Positions 58,912 to 64,000 of a stretch of 64,000 nucleotides of DNA are shown piece by piece. The stretch's first letter is position 1, and each line of letters begins with the position of its first letter. Source of the DNA: Planctomycetes bacterium B3_Pla (lineage in GTDB: Bacteria > Planctomycetota > Phycisphaerae > Sedimentisphaerales > Anaerobacaceae); contig NJBM01000001.1 in assembly GCA_005223045.1 (NCBI GenBank), positions 1 through 64,000 of the forward strand. Direction: 5' to 3'. Both the position numbers and the translations under genes were made by a program. Below the pieces are notes generated by a model that was not told the DNA's origin, ran no database searches, and was given only the letters and a program-made list of their open reading frames with translations.

Positions 58912-60723
58912 ATGGGAATTGGAAATAACAGAATGGATTCCAGCCTTCAAGGCTGTCGGACAAACGAGCGCGGCAATAGCCGGGGTGGTCAATTCGTCAA
59001 AAACGGTGCTCTTAAGGGCCCCGGATTGACATGGATTGTCGCAATTGGCATAGCTTTAGTTGTATCTTCCATGCCCGCGTTTGGCCAGTTCACGGTCCAA
59101 CCTATGAAAGTGGAACTCCAGATACGCCCCGGCAGGAGGGCCGTACGAGCCATCGAGATTCAAAGCCTCGATCCGAACAACACCCATATATTAGATTTGT
59201 CGGTTGTCGATCTGACCCAGAATGTGGATGGGGGCTGGCAGATTATTGAACCCAATGAAGATTTGACAGATCCCAACTCATCAAACTTTGGCATCGTCAG
59301 GTCAAAGCTGGCCTCCTGCAGGCAGGGGCTGAAGCTAAATCTCACTTCCATTACGCTTGGTCCAAACGAACGGCTCCCAGTGGAAATTAATCTGGCAATT
59401 CCGCGTACGAACAGCGGATTCCTCTGTGCCGGGATCGTTGTTGCGGTAAGACCCAGGGTGGATGCAGAGGTTGCTTTCGTCCTGAGATATATGGTTCCCG
59501 TTCTCGTTGAGATAGAAGGCCGGGCGAGGCGGTCCAAGGTGACGGCCACTGATATGGGATTGGAGTTCATTCCAGCCGTCGGGCAGAGACCTGCCACGAC
59601 GCTGCTCACACTGAATATTCAAAACGACGGCATGACTTTTCCACGGGTCAGGCCCGTGGCGAGAATCTGGTCCTGGTCGGCAGGACACTGGCGCGTGATT
59701 AAGACGACGGCATTCCAGGACATCGCCTCAGACATCGGCATCATCCCGGGAGCCAAATTGGAGTTGAAAACCGACCTCAAGAAGGCCCTGCCTCGTGGGA
59801 AATACAAAATAGCCGGAGTCCCCTACGTTGACGGCAAGCGCACAAGAAGGGTGGAAAAAGAGATAGATTTTATCGGGGACCCGAGTGTCACCACGGTCGC
59901 TGCCGACACACCGCTCGACCTGAGGCCGGAGGAGCTTATGGTAGAGTGCAGGCCGGGGGCAACTCGCTCACAATTGATAGAAGTTTACAACGGCTCCAAT
60001 GAGACAGTCAATATTGTGCCGAAGATGGAGTTGCCAAGGGGCCTTGCAAACAAGGTCGTTAACGGCGTCATAGGGATGGATATGGACTGCACGTCGTGGA
60101 CAAAGATAGAACCTGCGCAGTTCACTCTGCGTGGAGAGGGCGGTCTGCAAAAATTACGGATTACGACATCCGTGCCGGAATCGGCCACGAAGCATCCGTG
60201 CTATTATTCGAATTTAAACTTGTGGGCTTCGTATCCCGACGGTCAGAACGCCGGCGTAACAACTGCGAAAGTCTGTGTTCAAAACCCGAAGCTCAGCTCT
60301 CCAATCGTGGCCGGTCCGACAAAGCTGCGTTACACCGACTTTGGCGGTTCCAAGTACCTTGTTATTGCCGAATTCGGCAACTACGGATTCATCCACTTTA
60401 AGCCCAACAAGGTCAAGGCCGCGGTCACGATGATCGGTTCGACCGTGCCCAGGGCGAGCACATTGCTCACCTCCACAACCGACAAGGGGCTGATGCTGCC
60501 GTTCGAGGAAAGGGATTTCTCGGGAGTACTCGATTTTTCCGCCTTGCCCGCCGACCAATACGTTCTTTCGGTGGCTATGGAACATACCCCGGGACAGTGG
60601 ACACAACCCAGACAGATGGCTATACAGGTCTCCCTCGAGGGAGACAGGAGAGTCGTTAGAACCATAGGAACGCACGAGGAGCTCAAAGAGCCAATACAGG
60701 TACAGTGGGGAACACCCCGGTAG
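58912..60723 (+). CDS. Exported DUF916/WxLIP-like protein
   Basis: The 603-residue protein has a long charged N-terminus, then a signal-type hydrophobic segment (about 40-60, TWIVAIGIALVVSSMPAFG). Residues about 62-190 resemble DUF916/WxL-interacting proteins: FTVQPMKVELQIRPG, IEIQSLDPN, LGPNERLPVEINLAIP, SGFLCAGIVVAV, and LRYMVPVLVEIEG. After this come further Ig-like beta domains (PEELMVECRPGATRSQLIEVYN at about 340). PapD-type chaperones have similar folds, so a chaperone role is an alternative. GGGAGGTG lies 6 bases before the ATG. It is followed 101 bases later by the secretin gene on the same transcript. Confidence 0.72.
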   Translation: MGIGNNRMDSSLQGCRTNERGNSRGGQFVKNGALKGPGLTWIVAIGIALVVSSMPAFGQFTVQPMKVELQIRPGRRAVRAIEIQSLDPNNTHILDLSVVDLTQNVDGGWQIIEPNEDLTDPNSSNFGIVRSKLASCRQGLKLNLTSITLGPNERLPVEINLAIPRTNSGFLCAGIVVAVRPRVDAEVAFVLRYMVPVLVEIEGRARRSKVTATDMGLEFIPAVGQRPATTLLTLNIQNDGMTFPRVRPVARIWSWSAGHWRVIKTTAFQDIASDIGIIPGAKLELKTDLKKALPRGKYKIAGVPYVDGKRTRRVEKEIDFIGDPSVTTVAADTPLDLRPEELMVECRPGATRSQLIEVYNGSNETVNIVPKMELPRGLANKVVNGVIGMDMDCTSWTKIEPAQFTLRGEGGLQKLRITTSVPESATKHPCYYSNLNLWASYPDGQNAGVTTAKVCVQNPKLSSPIVAGPTKLRYTDFGGSKYLVIAEFGNYGFIHFKPNKVKAAVTMIGSTVPRASTLLTSTTDKGLMLPFEERDFSGVLDFSALPADQYVLSVAMEHTPGQWTQPRQMAIQVSLEGDRRVVRTIGTHEELKEPIQVQWGTPR

Positions 60724-60824
60724 AGGGAATTTTAGATTTACATAATGAAAGAGGCTAAATTGCCGATACAAGGCGAAGAGCCGTAAGATTGCCGGTCAAC
60801 GGCTACAGAAAGGGACATTGACTC

Positions 60825-63800
60825 ATGGTGAGGAAAAGAATCCGTAGAATCTTATCGGGCGGTGCGGTCATCTTCATCGTTCTGTTCTGCACTCTGGACG
60901 TTAGCGGCCAGGGGTTCGTGGGAGTAGAGATAAAGTACACTATCTCCGGCTCAACGGGCATCAGTGGCGTAACCATGAAGGGGCTGCTGGATGCATCGGG
61001 CCAGACTGTCGAAACCAACCAGGACGGCTACTACAGTGCTATCGTCAAGTACGGCTGGAGCGGCACTGTTACGCCTGTAAAGGAGGGTTACACCTTCGAT
61101 CCGGGCAGCAAACCGTACCGGCAAGTCACCAGCGACCTGAGTGCTGAGGACTATGTGCCGAGGCCGATAACCTATACGATTTCCGGCAAAGTAGGTAATA
61201 TGGACGGCGTGGAGCTTAGCGGCCTGCCGGGCAATCCCATCACCGGCAGCAATGGTTCTTACAGCGTAACTGTCGAGCACGGCTGGTTCGGCACGGTAAC
61301 ACCGACGAAAGAGGGTTACACATTCTCGCCATCCAGCAAAGGATACCAGCCCGTCAAGACGAACAAGACCACTGAGAACTATACCCCCGCACCTCTTATG
61401 CTGCTGATTACCGGCACAACCGAAGTTGAGGGCGTAGTGATGAAAGGTCTGCCGCGCGACCCGGTTACCGGCAAGGACGGCAGTTACAGCGTCAAAGTCA
61501 AGTACGGCTGGATCGGCACCGTAACACCGACAAAAGCAGGATACGAGTTTAGCCCGATTGAGCAGCAATATCCCAGTGTTACAGCCGATTATACCGGTGA
61601 GGATTACACGGCAACCGAATTAACGTTCATTGTTTCAGGCACCACCGGTATGGCGGGTGTTCAAATGAAGGGTCTGCCGAATGAACCTTTTACCGACGAG
61701 AACGGTTATTACACCGACACCGTACCTTACGGGTACATCGGGACCGTAACGCCGGAGATGGCAGGCTACAGGTTCAATCCGGCCAGCTTGATGCTAACTG
61801 CCGTTAAGACTGATATGACCAACCGAACCTTCGATGCGGAAATGATTACTTTGACCATTTCCGGTACGGTTAGCGAAGGCACGAAGAGACTGGATGGCGT
61901 TGAAATGAGCGGTCTGCCGGGCAATCCCATAACCGGCAAGGACGGCAGTTACAGCGTCACGGTCGATTTCGGGTGGAGCGGCACGGTAATGCCGATAAAA
62001 GACGGTTACAAACTCACACCGGAGACCAAACCGTATGATCCCATCACCAAGGACACCGTCAACCAGAGTTACAGCGCTTCGCTGATAACGTACACTATTT
62101 CCGGTAACACCACAGTAGGCAGCGTAACAATGAAAGGTCTGCCGGGCAGAACTGCTGTTATCAGCCGTCCGGACGGCAGTTACAGCGCCACCGTCCCGCA
62201 CGGCTGGAGCGGCACGATTACGCCGGCAAGAGACGGCCACCAGTTCGAGCCGGCAAACTTGCCGTACGAAAATCATGTCGGGGATCTGCCCAATCAGGAC
62301 TTCATCTCGACACTCTTACAGCACAAGATTTCCGGCAAGATAACGTCCGATAAGGGAGAGCCGGTCGCAGATGTGACGATATTGGCAGATAACAACGGCG
62401 GCCAGGCCACAACCGACGCCAGCGGTACGTTCGAGCTGTTAGCAGATTACGGCTGGACCGGAAACCTGACCCCGATGAAGGACGGCTATACTTTCAGGCC
62501 GAGCATAAAACGCCTTCCTCGCGTAACGAGGGATATGCAAAACCAGAGCTTTAGCGCAACGGTAAAGATGTTCTCTATCTCCGGTGAGATTAATATCGGC
62601 GGCGTTCCTGTTGAGAACGTAGCGATTACAGCAAGCAACGGCGGAGGCGTCACCAGGACCGACGCCAGGGGCAAGTACAATGTCAAAGTGCCCTTCGGCT
62701 GGAGTGGCGACATCACGCCGACAAAACCAGGTATTGGGTTCAATCCGCTCAGTATTCCTTTCGACAACGTGACAACGGACTTTAAGGACGGCCAACCCGT
62801 ACTACCGAAACAACCACCGGCTCCGGCTGTACCTCCTGTGACGCAGCCCGGGCCGGCACAGCCGACCGCAGTACCGCCAGGGCCGGCACAACCGACGGCG
62901 ATACCGCCCGGGCCGGCACAGCCGACTGCGATACCGCCTGGGCCGGCGCAGCCGACCGCTCCTGTAGTTGGGCCGCCGAAAACGGCAGAGCAACAACAAT
63001 TGGATGCACTAAGAGCACGCTTACAGGAACTTGAGCAACAGGCCGGAAGAGCTACGACGCAGCCGCTAACACCGGCAGCGCCTCCGCCGGACCCTTCAAC
63101 AGCGCTTATCACCAACACGTGGCTCGGAGACGAGCTGGCCGATACGGTGCTCCCGGACATTTCACAACAGGCAGGCATTCCCATTATGACGGATGAGACC
63201 GTTAGTGCTCTTATAACCGTCGACGTCAAGAATATGCCGCTCGACAAGGCGCTCGATGTGGTTCTGGCAGGCACGCCGTATGTTGTCCAGAAGACGCCGT
63301 ATTATTACCTGGTCGCCCCGGCAAGCTTAACAGACACCAAGTTCCCGGTCCTGAGCGAAACGCGCAGTATAACAATGAGCTACATCTCTGCCGAGGCGGC
63401 GGTGGGACTGCTGTCCACCGCTTTCAAGCCTTATGCTCAAGCGGAACTCGCCAATCCACCCGGAACCGACACCTACACAGTAGCGGTTACGGCGCCTCCG
63501 GTCCTAATGAACCGTATCGTCAAGGAACTCAAACTGTTCGACAGAAAGCCCAAGCAGATTCTGCTCCAGGCGCGCATCGTTGCGATGTCACGCACCGACC
63601 TGCTGAATCTGGGTGTCGAGTGGGGTTGGCCCACACTGAAAGCCGGATTTTTCGCCGGCGACAATTACGGACGAGGGGACCCTGTGAGCGATTTCGGCGG
63701 CAAATCGCCCTGGGGAATCCAGATGGGGTATTCGCCTGATGTGACTTTCACCAACGCGCTGGAGATGACGCTGAACCTTCTGCAAGTCAACGGCGAGGCC

Positions 63801-64000
63801 ACAATGCTGTCCAGACCTCAGACGATCGCCCAGGACGGCAAAGAAGCGACAATGAAAGTCGTGAACGAAGAGTTCTTCTTCCTGACTGCAGATCTGCCGA
63901 CCAGCCAGGCCTTCTTCACAAGCTCTCAATTGGAGACAATTGAGTCCGGTACGACGTTGACTATCACGCCGCACATCGGGGACAATAACGATATTATGAT
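60825..64000 (+). CDS. Secretin (type II/III family) with eight N-terminal repeat domains; runs off the window
   Basis: The frame from ATG 60825 (AAAGGGAC upstream) is open to the window end (1058 codons). After a signal peptide (GGAVIFIVLFCTLDVSGQG) come eight copies of a domain of about 75-80 residues (about 35-655) with the pattern YTISG...GVxMxGLPG...GSYSVTV...GWxGTVTPxKxGYxFxP, resembling carboxypeptidase-regulatory/Ig-like folds. Then follow a PPGPAQPTA tandem repeat (four units, about 660-715), a short coiled coil (QQLDALRARLQELEQQ), an STN domain (about 769-832; ITVDVKNMPLDKALDVVLAG) and the start of the secretin domain (RIVAMSRTDLLNLGVEWGW; NLLQVNGEATMLSRPQ). It should form an outer-membrane ring; the eight repeats would extend into the periplasm. 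Confidence 0.9.
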   Translation, partial: MVRKRIRRILSGGAVIFIVLFCTLDVSGQGFVGVEIKYTISGSTGISGVTMKGLLDASGQTVETNQDGYYSAIVKYGWSGTVTPVKEGYTFDPGSKPYRQVTSDLSAEDYVPRPITYTISGKVGNMDGVELSGLPGNPITGSNGSYSVTVEHGWFGTVTPTKEGYTFSPSSKGYQPVKTNKTTENYTPAPLMLLITGTTEVEGVVMKGLPRDPVTGKDGSYSVKVKYGWIGTVTPTKAGYEFSPIEQQYPSVTADYTGEDYTATELTFIVSGTTGMAGVQMKGLPNEPFTDENGYYTDTVPYGYIGTVTPEMAGYRFNPASLMLTAVKTDMTNRTFDAEMITLTISGTVSEGTKRLDGVEMSGLPGNPITGKDGSYSVTVDFGWSGTVMPIKDGYKLTPETKPYDPITKDTVNQSYSASLITYTISGNTTVGSVTMKGLPGRTAVISRPDGSYSATVPHGWSGTITPARDGHQFEPANLPYENHVGDLPNQDFISTLLQHKISGKITSDKGEPVADVTILADNNGGQATTDASGTFELLADYGWTGNLTPMKDGYTFRPSIKRLPRVTRDMQNQSFSATVKMFSISGEINIGGVPVENVAITASNGGGVTRTDARGKYNVKVPFGWSGDITPTKPGIGFNPLSIPFDNVTTDFKDGQPVLPKQPPAPAVPPVTQPGPAQPTAVPPGPAQPTAIPPGPAQPTAIPPGPAQPTAPVVGPPKTAEQQQLDALRARLQELEQQAGRATTQPLTPAAPPPDPSTALITNTWLGDELADTVLPDISQQAGIPIMTDETVSALITVDVKNMPLDKALDVVLAGTPYVVQKTPYYYLVAPASLTDTKFPVLSETRSITMSYISAEAAVGLLSTAFKPYAQAELANPPGTDTYTVAVTAPPVLMNRIVKELKLFDRKPKQILLQARIVAMSRTDLLNLGVEWGWPTLKAGFFAGDNYGRGDPVSDFGGKSPWGIQMGYSPDVTFTNALEMTLNLLQVNGEATMLSRPQTIAQDGKEATMKVVNEEFFFLTADLPTSQAFFTSSQLETIESGTTLTITPHIGDNNDIM

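Noticed and set aside
58912..60723. Calling this protein a PapD-type fimbrial chaperone
   Set aside because: The overall pattern fits DUF916/WxL-interacting proteins better, there is no usher gene, and the length of 603 residues is far above that of PapD chaperones; kept only as an alternative.
1..64000. tRNA, rRNA, insertion sequences, integrases or prophage genes
   Set aside because: None were seen by reading both strands; no transposase-like or integrase-like frame is present.

Overview
The window looks like part of a chromosome from an anaerobic, polysaccharide-degrading planctomycete, most likely a Phycisphaerae/Sedimentisphaerales-type bacterium. This is inferred from content: a soluble Hdr/Nuo electron-transfer operon typical of strict anaerobes, a set of large secreted LamG/FN3-like proteins, a sulfatase, a DUF5060-type glycoside hydrolase, Tat-exported enzymes and secretin-based export. 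No rRNA, tRNA, CRISPR array, insertion sequence or phage gene was seen.

Region 1 (1-12196, all minus strand) is one long operon for flavin-based electron transfer. In order of transcription it encodes HdrC, HdrB, an HdrA-N-terminus/NuoE fusion, a thioredoxin-fold 2Fe-2S protein, NuoF, a block of five small signalling-type proteins (DRTGG, CBS-HATPase, DRTGG, PHP, HATPase), a NuoG-like/HdrA fusion of 1081 residues, MvhD, a small unknown protein, a receiver-domain protein, and the start of a NiFe-hydrogenase-type small subunit that runs off the left edge. One of the two HdrA modules appears to be split between two polypeptides, each fused to a Nuo-type part.

Region 2 (12197-22538, plus strand) carries a URO-D family methyltransferase, a sodium:solute symporter, a secreted DUF5060/glycosidase with calcium-binding repeats, a Tat-exported sugar isomerase-like protein, and a Deg-like serine protease translationally coupled to a paralogue that has lost the catalytic triad.

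Region 3 (22539-34050) holds four large secreted paralogues built from LamG, FN3-like, PA14 and carbohydrate-binding-like domains. Two more lie at 47961-55384 on the minus strand. They share leaders, promoter architecture (TTGACN, 18-bp spacer, GGTATAA-like -10) and related terminators, so they look like a regulon. An ADP-ribosylglycohydrolase-like gene follows at 34290.

Region 4 (35912-47734) is mixed: a GAF protein, a fused TIGR03546/TIGR03545-like membrane protein, an Rrf2-like regulator, a 2H phosphoesterase, accB-accC, a frameshifted secreted repeat protein, an SGNH-hydrolase/TPR fusion and a Tat-exported sulfatase.

Region 5 (55385-64000, plus strand) contains two small exported beta-rich proteins, a DUF916/WxLIP-like exported protein and a secretin with eight extra N-terminal repeat domains, truncated by the window end. 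Together they look like a surface-assembly or export system I cannot match to a described one.

Throughout the window, intergenic DNA is full of short degenerate tandem repeats and small dispersed palindromic repeats. At several places these same repeats sit in frame inside genes, including in signal peptides.
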